Notes under the pieces: model-generated
What the model was told of the DNA's origin: nothing
Database searches by the model: none
Seen by the model: the letters and a program-made list of their open reading frames with translations, nothing else
Source: CAYSSG01 sp964433635
GTDB lineage: Bacteria > Atribacterota > Phoenicimicrobiia > Phoenicimicrobiales > Stramentimicrobiaceae
Assembly (NCBI GenBank): GCA_964433635.1
Contig: CAYSSG010000002.1
Span: forward strand, 46,855-110,854
Direction of reading: 5' to 3'
DNA: 64,000 nucleotides
Translations under genes and position numbers: made by a program
Shown here: positions 52,443-60,747 of the stretch, piece by piece
Layout of the letters: each line of letters begins with the position of its first letter
How positions within the stretch are numbered: position 1 is the stretch's first letter

Positions 52443-53390
52443 ATGTCTTTAGCAATTAATGCCACGATCCCGGAAGGAATCGTTCTGGCGGCTGACAGTC
52501 GTCAATCATACCGGAATCGCCGAGGTATGGCCAGAATTGGCAGTGATAATGCCTCGAAACTTTTTCTGCTGAATCAAAGAATGGCTGTTGCTATAACCGG
52601 ACTTGCTTTTTTACCGGAAGATGGTGTTTTAAAAAGTATCAGTAGTTATATTAAGGAATTTATCAACCAGAATCAACTGGAACATTACTCTGTCCAGAAG
52701 ACTTCAGATGAGCTGGTCCGTTTGTTTGAAGAGAAATATAAGTGGCAGAAACAATTGGATCAGGCAAAGGATCGCATTGAACAGGATTTGATAACGAAAA
52801 GATGTGAAGTATTGGAAATGACTAAAAAAGATTCTTATATCGACTTTCGCTACAAGGATCCCCATGGTCACATCAGGAGCGGTATTGGAAGAGTTGATCC
52901 CATTAGCTTTATTATTGCGGGCATCAATCAGGATGGTTCTCACCAGGTGTTCACCTGCCATATTCCCGGAGATAAAAAGAAAAATCGGGATAGCAAGGAG
53001 AGGGGAAGAGAATTCGGAGCCAGTTGGATTGGGCAGACCGATGTAGTCTCCAGGATCGTGCTTGGATTTGACGGGCGGATAGGCAACTTACCCTTTGTTG
53101 AAGCAGCAGGTAAACAGACGAGTAGAGAAGCCATAGGCAGCCAGTTAAGGAGCCTGGAATATGTCATTCAATGGGGAACAATGACTCTCCAGGATGCCAT
53201 TGATTTCTGCACATTGATGATTGAAACAACCTCGGCTATTCAGAGATTTTCTGATGGAATTAAGGCCAATCCCGGTGACCTGCCTGGTGTAGGCGGACTG
53301 GTGGAAGTTCTGACCATCACTTCGGAAGAAGGCTGCAAATGGATACGCAGAAAGAAGATTACAGTTCATGACCATATTCAGATGGACTGA
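52443..53390 (+). CDS. Proteasome-like Ntn-hydrolase-fold protein with Ser at the nucleophile position
   Basis: A 315-residue protein whose first 60 residues follow the 20S proteasome beta fold: MSLAINATIPEGIVLAADSR resembles the beta-subunit start TTTVGIVFKDGVVLAADSR. After Met removal Ser is residue 1, the catalytic Asp17 is kept, and Lys37 in NASKLFLL corresponds to Lys33 after a short insertion. AVAITGLAFL matches the beta-subunit Gly47 loop. The C-terminus GGLVEVLTITSEEGCKWIRR is also proteasome-like. There is no propeptide. It is longer than HslV or beta subunits because of a charged helix at about 85-125. No ATPase partner is adjacent. GGAGG precedes the ATG. Confidence 0.72.
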   Translation: MSLAINATIPEGIVLAADSRQSYRNRRGMARIGSDNASKLFLLNQRMAVAITGLAFLPEDGVLKSISSYIKEFINQNQLEHYSVQKTSDELVRLFEEKYKWQKQLDQAKDRIEQDLITKRCEVLEMTKKDSYIDFRYKDPHGHIRSGIGRVDPISFIIAGINQDGSHQVFTCHIPGDKKKNRDSKERGREFGASWIGQTDVVSRIVLGFDGRIGNLPFVEAAGKQTSREAIGSQLRSLEYVIQWGTMTLQDAIDFCTLMIETTSAIQRFSDGIKANPGDLPGVGGLVEVLTITSEEGCKWIRRKKITVHDHIQMD

Positions 53391-53422
53391 CAGATCTAGA
53401 AGATGATGAAAAAACGGAAGAC

Positions 53423-54856
53423 CTAATCAACATACTGCTGATAATTATGGCAGGTCAGTTTTTTTACTGACTGTGAAAAGGATTTACCTCTTTCAAATTC
53501 ATTTCGATACATTCCAAAACTGGCAGCAGCCGGGGATAGAAGAACAACGGTTCCGGGAGTAGCTTTGCTGTAGGCAATCCGGACTGCTTCAGGCATTGAA
53601 TGGCAGGTCTGAAATCTGTCCTGTAAATTGAATCTTTCCAATTGTTTCAGTATGATATCTGTTGCATCGTATTCCGGATGCTGCAGGATAAGTAGATAGA
53701 CAATATTCTTGCTTTCTTTAATGGTTTGACATAAAATCTCGTAGTGTAATTTCTTGTCTTTTCCTCCCAGGATGAGAATCAGCGGTTTACCGGGAAAAGA
53801 TTGGATTGCTGCTATCGACGCATCCGGTGTGGTTGCACAGGTGTCGTTATAAAATTCAATGCCCTTCAAGGTATGTATTTTTTCCAAACGGTTGGGAGTA
53901 CCCGGGAAGGTCCTGATTCCCTCAGAAATATGTTCTGAAGGTAAGCCGGAAATAAAGCAGACAGTAGCTGCAGCCAGTATATTTTCGATATTATGCACGC
54001 CGGGTATTTGAATATCATTTCTTTGAGAAAATACCTCTGACCTGTCTGCCCATTGAAAAATCAGATGATCCTGATGAAGAAAACTACCCCGAGAGACCTT
54101 TCTTATGGAGCTGAACCAGAAAATATTTGCCGATGTATCACTTTCTATCTTGTTAGTTAACGGATTATCCTGGTTAGTAATGAGATAATCTGATTGATTC
54201 TGATATTGACAGATTAATTTTTCCGATTGTGCATAATCATCAAAACTGCTATACCTGTCCAGGTGGTCAGGCAGAATATTGGTTAATACGGCTATACGGG
54301 GTTTGAATTGAATGTGACGAAGACCTTCCAGCTGCCAGCTGGAAATTTCCAGTAAAACAAATGTTTCAGGTTTAATATCAGGCAAAACGTCAAAGACCGA
54401 TATGCCAATATTCCCCGCATGTACAATATCTTTTTGGGCATGATGGAAAATGTGATAGATAAGACCAGTTACCGTGGTCTTGCCTTTCGTTCCGCCGACG
54501 GCAATCAAATTTTTAGCAGGACACATTTTCAGAAACAGGGATAAATCAGTTTCAATGGGGATCCCATTGGCTCTGGCTATCTGCAGGTATTTTGAATCAC
54601 GGGGAACAGCGGGATTCTGAATTATCATATCGCTGTCAGAAAAATCTTCAATTCGATGTTCCCCTAAGACATATTGAATATCATAACCCTTCAATTCATC
54701 CATTGTTTCTTGCAGTTCATGCTTCGTCTTCAAATCAGTGACCAATACTTTTGCCCCGGATTGGGCTAGAAAACGAGTCACCCCCAATCCCCCCCTGTTG
54801 AGACCTAATCCCATGACAGTGATTTTTTTGTTCTCTAAATGAAAAAAATCTTTCAT
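53423..54856 (-). CDS. murD: UDP-N-acetylmuramoylalanine--D-glutamate ligase
   Basis: A 477-residue Mur ligase adding D-Glu to UDP-MurNAc-L-Ala in cytoplasmic peptidoglycan synthesis. The N-terminal domain has VMGLGLNRGGLGVTRFLAQSG, the ATP P-loop is VGGTKGKTTVTGLIYH, and the middle shows EISSWQLEGLRHIQFKPRIA and NILPDHLDRYSS. The C-terminal domain has FYNDTCATTPDASIAAIQ, ILILGGKDKKLHYE and LLSPAAASFGMYRNEFERG. ATG 54856 gives the family N-terminus; the frame is open 27 codons further upstream. It stands alone rather than in a dcw cluster, and converges with the proteasome-like gene. Confidence 0.93.
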   Translation of the reverse strand: MKDFFHLENKKITVMGLGLNRGGLGVTRFLAQSGAKVLVTDLKTKHELQETMDELKGYDIQYVLGEHRIEDFSDSDMIIQNPAVPRDSKYLQIARANGIPIETDLSLFLKMCPAKNLIAVGGTKGKTTVTGLIYHIFHHAQKDIVHAGNIGISVFDVLPDIKPETFVLLEISSWQLEGLRHIQFKPRIAVLTNILPDHLDRYSSFDDYAQSEKLICQYQNQSDYLITNQDNPLTNKIESDTSANIFWFSSIRKVSRGSFLHQDHLIFQWADRSEVFSQRNDIQIPGVHNIENILAAATVCFISGLPSEHISEGIRTFPGTPNRLEKIHTLKGIEFYNDTCATTPDASIAAIQSFPGKPLILILGGKDKKLHYEILCQTIKESKNIVYLLILQHPEYDATDIILKQLERFNLQDRFQTCHSMPEAVRIAYSKATPGTVVLLSPAAASFGMYRNEFERGKSFSQSVKKLTCHNYQQYVD

Positions 54857-54937
54857 AACCTGTCTTTGCTTAACGGAAATCCTTTTTGCTATCACTATAT
54901 CAGAAAAAACATTACAGAAACAAGTGCATGATTTCAT

Positions 54938-54966
54938 TTGACGAAGATATTAAATTATACTACAAT
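54938..54966 (+). promoter_or_regulatory. Promoter for tRNA-Arg(ACG)
   Basis: TTGACG (54938-54943) and TACAAT (54961-54966) are spaced exactly 17 bases. It lies about 65 bases upstream of the tRNA and may also serve tadA and tRNA-Ser(CGA). Confidence 0.65.
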
Positions 54967-55030
54967 TTGTTAGTATTGTTACGAAAAAATCATATGAATC
55001 GTAACTGATTGGTTTCATCTCTTCAGAAAT

Positions 55031-55107
55031 GCGCCCGTGGCTCAATTGGATAAAGCAACTGACTACGGATCAGTAGACTGGGGGTTCGAGTCCCTCCGGG
55101 CGCACCA
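55031..55107 (+). tRNA. tRNA-Arg(ACG)
   Basis: The acceptor GCGCCCG pairs with CGGGCGC; the discriminator is A and the CCA is encoded (55105-55107). The anticodon stem ACTGA/TCAGT closes the loop CTACGGA, giving anticodon ACG, whose A34 must be deaminated to inosine to read CGU/CGC/CGA. GGTTCGAGTCC is the T-loop. The tRNA deaminase gene tadA starts 160 bases downstream. Confidence 0.95.
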
Positions 55108-55266
55108 TATCATTCTGTATGCAGCATATCGTATTCCGTATAACGTAAAGGAAAAAAGCACGATATCAATTCATAAGTTCTTGATAAGCAAGTAAAAATT
55201 AAACGAACAAAGAAATCGTAGAAATGCTTAAAAGTTAATGAATGATAAATCATAAGGAAAAAGGTA

Positions 55267-55722
55267 TTGGCAGAGCGTATCCATCAGGAAATGATGAAAG
55301 AAGCACTGGGACTGGCATGGGAAGCCTATGATTGTGAAGAAGTCCCGGTTGGTGCGTTAATCGTATTGAATGGGCAAATTATAGCCCGATCTTATAATCA
55401 GAAAGAGAAATTTCAGGATCCCACTGCCCATGCTGAAATTTTAGCACTCCGTAAAGCATGTGCCAGTGTCAATAGCTGGCATCTGGAGAATGCAATCATG
55501 TATGTAACCCTGGAGCCATGTCCCATGTGTGCTTATGCTATCATCCAGGCCCGATTGAAAAGACTCGTTTTTGGGGCATGTGATCCAAAAGCAGGAGCTG
55601 CGGGCAGTGTCATTAATATTTTTGAAAAAAAGCTTTTTAACCACGAGGTAGAAGTGTTTGGTGGTATCCTGGAGGAAGAATGCGGTGCCATTTTGAAAAA
55701 GTTTTTCCTGGATAGAAGATAA
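55267..55722 (+). CDS. tadA: tRNA-specific adenosine deaminase
   Basis: This 151-residue zinc deaminase converts A34 of tRNA-Arg(ACG) to inosine. The zinc site is H-A-E in PTAHAEILALRKA (about residues 55-57, with catalytic Glu) and PCPMCAYAIIQARL (about 84-88). NSWHLENAIMYVTLE is also typical. The start is uncertain: TTG 55267 has AAGG close upstream, while ATG 55291 or 55294 would match the common M-x-x-A-L start. Its substrate tRNA gene lies directly upstream and a second tRNA gene 24 bases downstream. Confidence 0.93.
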   Translation: MAERIHQEMMKEALGLAWEAYDCEEVPVGALIVLNGQIIARSYNQKEKFQDPTAHAEILALRKACASVNSWHLENAIMYVTLEPCPMCAYAIIQARLKRLVFGACDPKAGAAGSVINIFEKKLFNHEVEVFGGILEEECGAILKKFFLDRR

Positions 55723-55746
55723 TCTGTTATCCTTGTTAGGTTATAA

Positions 55747-55841
55747 GGAGAGGTGGCCGAGTCCGGTTGAAGGCGCTCGACTCGAAATCGAGTAGGCGGC
55801 TAATCACTGTCTCGCGGGTTCGAATCCCGCCCTCTCCGCCA
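55747..55841 (+). tRNA. tRNA-Ser(CGA)
   Basis: The acceptor GGAGAGG pairs with CCTCTCC; the discriminator is G and the CCA is encoded (55839-55841). The anticodon stem CTCGA/TCGAG closes the loop CTCGAAA, giving CGA for UCG codons. A long variable arm (TAGGCGGCTAATCACTGTCT) and GGTTCGAATCC are present. A decayed tyrosine recombinase lies directly downstream, as at tRNA integration sites. Confidence 0.95.
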
Positions 55842-55908
55842 CAGGATCCGAAAAAAAATGCTTGTTCGAACTTCATTTTAAGCCAAAAGCGGGTTTCCCT
55901 CATTTTTA

Positions 55909-56262
55909 TCATAATAGGCTTTTAATATTTTTATAGTGCGGATTTGTTCCCTGTGTATATCTTTGGCTAGTTCTGATATTTTGATGTCCAAGAAGTTCTT
56001 GTACATATCGAACATCGGTGATATTTTCAAGCAGATGCGTAGCAAAAGAGTGTCGGAGCGAATGGAAAGTTGCATCTTTTTTTATCCCAGAAAACTGCAA
56101 GCATTTTCAAAAACTTTCTGAGCCGTCCTTGGGGTTAATTTCCCACCTCGTCCACTTGCAAAGACAAAGTCATTATTTGCTTTTCCGGCAAATAAATTCC
56201 TTATTCTTCGGCTATACTCTTCGGTATTATGGTGATTCGATCTTATTGACCTTATTCCTTAA
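55909..56262 (-). pseudogene. Frameshifted, truncated tyrosine recombinase (integrase) remnant
   Basis: On the minus strand one frame reads TEEYSRRIRNLFAGKANNDF, then VFASGRGGKLTPRTAQKVFE and NACSFLG before a stop. The next frame continues SGIKKDATFHSLRHSFATHL, LENITDVRYVQELLGHQNIR and TSQRYTQ. The join needs a single-base shift near an A-run at about 56087. The H-x-L-R, L-G-H and Tyr active-site elements of the catalytic domain are kept, but the N-terminal half with the first Arg is missing. It ends 68 bases from tRNA-Ser(CGA), pointing toward it. Confidence 0.85.
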
Positions 56263-56406
56263 AACATATTAAAATTAAACTAGTTTTTATATGATTAAAG
56301 CGTATTATTATTTTGTATAAGATACAGGTTGTTGTATAAATTGTACGGGTCATTTTATATAATAAAGAGTTAGATGCAATTAAATCAATATTGGGAGTGA
56401 TTGAGA

Positions 56407-56790
56407 ATGCAATATTATAAAAAACTAATTGTCGATAGTATTTATTTATCCCCAATGAATCCTGATAATACTGATATTTATACAAAATGGATAAATGATT
56501 TAGAAATATAAATACCTTTAGGTAATGACAGTAATGTTTATTCTTTAGAAAAAGAACGATAAGCTCTTGAAAAATTATTAAAGGGAAAAATATTTTGCAA
56601 TAGTAGAATTAGAAAGTGATAAATTGCAAGGGAATATTAGTTTGTTTGATATTGATTTAATTTATTGAAAAGCAGAAGCTGGTATTGTTATTGGAGATAA
56701 AGATAAATGGGGTAAAGGGTTTGGAACGAAAGTATTGAAATTAATTTTAGAATTTGGATTTAAAATATATGCAACATTTGCATACCAATA
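56407..56790 (+). pseudogene. Degenerate GNAT acetyltransferase gene
   Basis: From ATG 56407 the frame reads MQYYKKLIVDSIYLSPMNPD, then TDIYTKWINDLEI, a stop, IPLGNDSNVYSLEKER, another stop, and ALEKLLKGK. A frame change then gives FAIVELESDKLQGNISLFDI, a TGA, and KAEAGIVIGDKDKWGKGFGT followed by KVLKLILEFGF. The last part is the GNAT acetyl-CoA motif (G-D-K-x-x-W-G-K-G-F-G-T). At least three stops and one shift make it non-functional. It is very AT-rich, unlike the hydrolase that follows. Confidence 0.75.
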
Positions 56791-56915
56791 TCCACTGGTG
56801 CTGCATTGACTTGAATTGACAAGGTTTTGAAACATCAACAATGTTTGACTATTTTATAGATAAGCTCAAAACTTACAAACTTTACCTTGAATTTTATGCT
56901 TGGAGGAAATATCAA

Positions 56916-57725
56916 ATGACCTGCTGGAACACGGCAATCTGCGAAACAAACGGAATAAGCATACACTACACAAGAACCGGGGGTAACAAACTCCCTTTAA
57001 TTCTACTACACGGATTAATGGCTAATGGCGTGTGCTGGACAGGCTTGGCACGTGTTCTGGAGAAAGAATATGACGTAATCATGCCTGATGCCAGGGGACA
57101 TGGAAATTCGAGTGTACCTGATTTTGGATACCAATACGAAGACCATGCAAACGATGTTGCCGGTTTAATAAATGCTCTAAGGTTACCTCCTCCGATCCTG
57201 CTCGGACATTCCATGGGTGGGATGACTGCAGCCGTGGTGGCAAGTCGTAAACCAAATCTGCTCCGTGGCCTGGTCTTAGCTGACCCAACCTTCTTAAGTC
57301 CAAAAGTTCAGCGCGAAGTTCGCGATAGTGATGTCGCCGATCAGCATCGGCGAATGCTCAATATGTCATTGGATGAGGTGGTGGCAGACGCACGGAATAG
57401 ACACCCTAATCGGTCAGGGGAAAACCTTGAACTGCTCGCTCGGGCAAGACTTCAAACTAGTATGGCAGCATTTGGCGTTCTTACGCTGCCGAACCCTGAC
57501 TATAAGCAGTTAGTGAGCGCAATTAACGTTCCAAGCCTCCTTGTATTTGGTGATAAAGGCGTTGTTTCGTCTGTTGTTGCCGAAGAGCTGCAACGTATTA
57601 ATCCAAGACTTCAGGCAGAACAAATCCGGGAAGCTGGCCACAGTATCCACTTAGACCAGCCAGAGCGCTTTGCGGCTGTCGTCGGATCTTTCATGCGTTC
57701 TATTGGAACAGTCATTGATTCATGA
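56916..57725 (+). CDS. Alpha/beta-hydrolase fold protein, likely recently acquired
   Basis: A 269-residue alpha/beta hydrolase. The oxyanion motif is LILLHGLMANGVCW, followed by MPDARGHGNSS, the nucleophile elbow LLGHSMGGMTA (Ser), a late Asp in LLVFGDKGVVSS and the catalytic His in EAGHSIHLDQPERF. GGAGG precedes ATG 56916; an open frame extends 25 codons further upstream. Base composition is visibly richer in G+C (about half in 57240-57700) and in CGN/CTG codons than the flanking genes, pointing to horizontal transfer. It lies in the decayed insert behind tRNA-Ser(CGA). Substrate unknown. Confidence 0.87.
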   Translation: MTCWNTAICETNGISIHYTRTGGNKLPLILLHGLMANGVCWTGLARVLEKEYDVIMPDARGHGNSSVPDFGYQYEDHANDVAGLINALRLPPPILLGHSMGGMTAAVVASRKPNLLRGLVLADPTFLSPKVQREVRDSDVADQHRRMLNMSLDEVVADARNRHPNRSGENLELLARARLQTSMAAFGVLTLPNPDYKQLVSAINVPSLLVFGDKGVVSSVVAEELQRINPRLQAEQIREAGHSIHLDQPERFAAVVGSFMRSIGTVIDS

Positions 57726-57894
57726 ACGTGCTAAACTTGATAGTGTTCTAAACCAAATGGTATATTATATGATAGCAAATCAACTATTTAACAGGATATC
57801 ATTATTTTTCTATCATTGAGGCGTCAGGCCTTGAAATATCACCTTTTGTTATCTTTCAAAAACTGACCCCCACAAAGGTTGAAATAATTTTGAT

Positions 57895-58632
57895 ATGGAA
57901 TTCCTTATCTCAAAAAAAGAATTAGATCGACGGAAAAGAGCATTCGGCACATTATTGGTTAGTTTGGCTGTTGGCATTTTTTTGTTTTCTAACCTGATTA
58001 ACTTTCCAGTACCATCAGCTGGATTATTAATCATCAGCGTTATTTTCCTTATTATTTTCGCAACAACATCCCGGTATCTTGCCTCGCTATCACAATTGAA
58101 AATTCGTATCCTGGATTGGACCATTGAAAGGCAAAAAGGAACACATTATGAAAAATATTCCATATCAGAAATTGATTCGCTGAAGATAAAAAGACGAACA
58201 GATGGTACTATTAGAGAAATTTATATATCTTTTCGTAATTGTAAACATCTTTATATCAATGCTTTTGAGGAAAAATTTGAGTTATTAAAAGATACCCTTT
58301 TAGGCCAAATAAATAATAAGATATTCGTTAAAGAGATTCACGAGTCAATTCATTTTGACCATGTATTGTTTTATCCGATTTTAGGATTACTTATCAGCTT
58401 TCTTAGCATATTCTTCTTGAGGCAGATTCTGAGAGCAGACTATTCCAGTATTAGGATTATTTTGTTATTTTTTTCTGCCTATACATTTTTCTTGGCAATT
58501 TTCTTCTTACTTAAAAAACCGATTTCCCTGGGATCGGGTAGAGACCAGCTTATCATTGATTATGTTTTTGGTGTTAGTATGCTTCTTGTGAGCATTGTAA
58601 TGGTAATGATGGGATTGCAACCGAGATTCTAG
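57895..58632 (+). CDS. Membrane protein of unknown function
   Basis: A 245-residue protein with two N-terminal membrane segments (residues about 18-58), a soluble middle domain with a beta-rich, PH-like look (YSISEIDSLKIKRRTDGTIR, EIYISFRNCKHLYINAFEEK) and three C-terminal hydrophobic segments. No family is recognised. The start ATG 57895 has no obvious ribosome site. It stands alone between the hydrolase and the amidase. Confidence 0.55.
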   Translation: MEFLISKKELDRRKRAFGTLLVSLAVGIFLFSNLINFPVPSAGLLIISVIFLIIFATTSRYLASLSQLKIRILDWTIERQKGTHYEKYSISEIDSLKIKRRTDGTIREIYISFRNCKHLYINAFEEKFELLKDTLLGQINNKIFVKEIHESIHFDHVLFYPILGLLISFLSIFFLRQILRADYSSIRIILLFFSAYTFFLAIFFLLKKPISLGSGRDQLIIDYVFGVSMLLVSIVMVMMGLQPRF

Positions 58633-58972
58633 AAAAATAAGTTGAGCTGATTGAAAAAGAAAACATAAAATTTTCCATTATGATGATGCTTCAAGAAGAT
58701 GCTAGCCGAAGAGTGAGCAGGAGGGATTCCACTTATCGAGCTAATCCTATGTAAAATCAGTTTAGATAAGCTTAAATAAAAATCACTAGAGAGCTTGAAA
58801 AAATGTTTTTTACTAAAAATGAGCTATTTCACATTTGAGGCAAAAATGACTTCATAAAAAATAAAAAATCAATTAGAATATGATTTTTTATAAAAAATTG
58901 GAAAAAATATATTTACTTATGCTTCAAGGTGAGGTGAGAAGAGAAGTACGGAGGTACTTGTAAAACCAAACA
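58633..58972. other. Intergenic region, AT-rich, with an 11-bp inverted repeat
   Basis: About 340 bases without a recognisable gene. ATAAAAAATCA (58861-58871) and TGATTTTTTAT (58881-58891) form a perfect 11-bp inverted repeat around nine bases; as RNA this makes a weak hairpin, as DNA a possible operator about 80 bases ahead of the C45 gene. Confidence 0.45.
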
Positions 58973-60079
58973 ATGAAAATAGTAAAAAAAGAATTCAGCC
59001 ATATCATTTTAGAGGGCAGTTCTTATGAAGTTGGAATACAGCAGGCAGAACTCATCAAGGATAATACAGCATGGATCAGGTTTATTAAAACCGCAAAATC
59101 AAAATTCAGTGATAAAGAATTTGAACAAGTAAAAAATTTTTTTGAAAAAGTTTGTCCAGGGCTAAATAATGAATTAAAGGGGATGGCTGATTATTTTAAT
59201 ATTCCCATCAAGAATATGTCTTTCTATTATCATTCTTATCTTCGCCCGCATTGCAGCACTTTTTGTGTTTTGCCTCAGAAATCTGCAGATAGGCATGTCT
59301 ATGTCTGTCGGAATTATGATTTTAATTATAAAGTTGAAGATTACAGGCTGTGTACCACAAAGATAAGTGGTAAATTCGGTCATACCGGATTTTCCACCAT
59401 GCTTTTCGGGAGAAATGATGGGCTTAATGACCAGGGGCTTTGTGTTACGATGAGCTCCACAGGAATGGGTGTTGGAGCTACAAAATGGCTTAGATTTCCA
59501 GCTCTTTGCGGATCTCAATTCTGGTTAATCCTGAGGGGAATACTGGAAAATTGTCAGGATGTCACTGAGGCTATCGCATATACCAGGAATATCGATATTG
59601 CCTATAATATTCATCTTCTGATGACCGATAAAAAAGGAAATGCCTGTCTTCTGGAAACATGTGACGGACAGAAGGTTACGGAAAAGCTGGAGAATAAGCC
59701 ATTTTTGGGATCAACAAATCATGCTCTGATTCCTGAGATCAAGAAATATACCGGTAAGTCTATGAAACACTCTGTTATCCGATACAACGCTATAGAAAAA
59801 CTATTTAGATCAAAGGAAAAATTATCCCTGGAAGACCTGCAAAGATTCTGCTCCCAGAAATATCCTGATGGAATAGCTGTTTTATATTATCGGAAATTTT
59901 TGGGAACAACATACTCCATTATCTTTGATCTTACCGATGAAACGGCTTATATTGCGTTTGGTTCACCGAATATAAATCCCTGGAAAGTGGTGGAATTAAA
60001 TAACCCTGAAAAAGCTGTCTACCCCTGTAGCTTTATTGAAGAAACCCCACCAAAGGATTTTATGGAATGGATTGATTAA
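58973..60079 (+). CDS. C45-type Ntn hydrolase (acyl-CoA:6-aminopenicillanic acid acyltransferase-like amidase)
   Basis: A 368-residue linear amide C-N hydrolase. The likely autocatalytic nucleophile is Cys94 in RPHCSTFCVLP, followed by YVCRNYDFNYKVED (R-N-x-D-F, family hallmark), GRNDGLNDQGLCVTMSSTG and STNHALIPE. The N-terminal residues 1-93 would be released on maturation. Members hydrolyse or form amide bonds of acylated amines; the substrate here is unknown. GGAGG is about 18 bases before the ATG, longer than ideal. Confidence 0.83.
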   Translation: MKIVKKEFSHIILEGSSYEVGIQQAELIKDNTAWIRFIKTAKSKFSDKEFEQVKNFFEKVCPGLNNELKGMADYFNIPIKNMSFYYHSYLRPHCSTFCVLPQKSADRHVYVCRNYDFNYKVEDYRLCTTKISGKFGHTGFSTMLFGRNDGLNDQGLCVTMSSTGMGVGATKWLRFPALCGSQFWLILRGILENCQDVTEAIAYTRNIDIAYNIHLLMTDKKGNACLLETCDGQKVTEKLENKPFLGSTNHALIPEIKKYTGKSMKHSVIRYNAIEKLFRSKEKLSLEDLQRFCSQKYPDGIAVLYYRKFLGTTYSIIFDLTDETAYIAFGSPNINPWKVVELNNPEKAVYPCSFIEETPPKDFMEWID

Positions 60080-60119
60080 TGATAAATAAAACATTTTAAA
60101 GACAGTGAAGGATAAACAA

Positions 60120-60584
60120 ATGAATCAGTATGAAGAAAAACTACAGAAGTATCTACAGGATAATCATATTCAATGTGAATATCTGCACTTCAATCAATCA
60201 TGCCATTCAGTAGCTGAGGCAGCCAGAGCGGCAGGTGTTCATACAGATGCTTGTGTAAAGAATATCTGCCTGATTGATGCAGAAGATCATTTAATTATCG
60301 CTATTGTAAAAGGTGATAACAGGGTAAGTACTTCCCGGGTTGGAAAAGTCTTAAACATTGCCAGACCCCGAATTGCCGCACCTGACGAAATTTTACAGAA
60401 AACAGGTTACCCCTGTGGAGGAACCCCCTCTTTTGGATTTAAGGCAAAATTTCTTATTGATTCAGCTGTTATGGAAAAAGATATTGTTTTAACTGGAGGT
60501 GGTTCTGAATATTCACTAATCAAAATATTCCCGAAAGAGTTGCAAAAAACGAACAATGGTAAAGTTCTAAAAATCAGGAAATAA
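60120..60584 (+). CDS. YbaK/ProX-family aminoacyl-tRNA deacylase
   Basis: A 154-residue trans-editing-domain protein. Visible are CHSVAEAARAAGVHTDACVKNICL (with the invariant Lys of the YbaK fold), AIVKGDNRVSTSRVGKVLN and the substrate loop GYPCGGTPSFGF (canonical G-x-x-x-G-G-x-x-P). Family members remove mischarged Ala or Cys from tRNA-Pro and relatives. AAGGA lies seven bases before ATG 60120. It is the second tRNA-editing-type gene in the window, beside the ThrRS editing domain at 2964. Confidence 0.88.
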   Translation: MNQYEEKLQKYLQDNHIQCEYLHFNQSCHSVAEAARAAGVHTDACVKNICLIDAEDHLIIAIVKGDNRVSTSRVGKVLNIARPRIAAPDEILQKTGYPCGGTPSFGFKAKFLIDSAVMEKDIVLTGGGSEYSLIKIFPKELQKTNNGKVLKIRK

Positions 60585-60747
60585 CTTATCCCTATTGCCT
60601 ATAGGATGATTCCCTGATTCCTGGCGTTTTTGAAATCATAACTTTTTTCAATCGTGTGACTACAGGTAATGGAGTTTTTTTATCATCAAGAGAAATGAAT
60701 AATTTTCTTGATAAGGATGAATTTTCAGCAATAAAAGGAGGCAAAAA

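Noticed and set aside
57790..57890. Sequence with ACTGACCCCC that recalls insertion-sequence ends
   Set aside because: No transposase, paired inverted repeat or target duplication was found nearby, so a mobile-element call is not supported.
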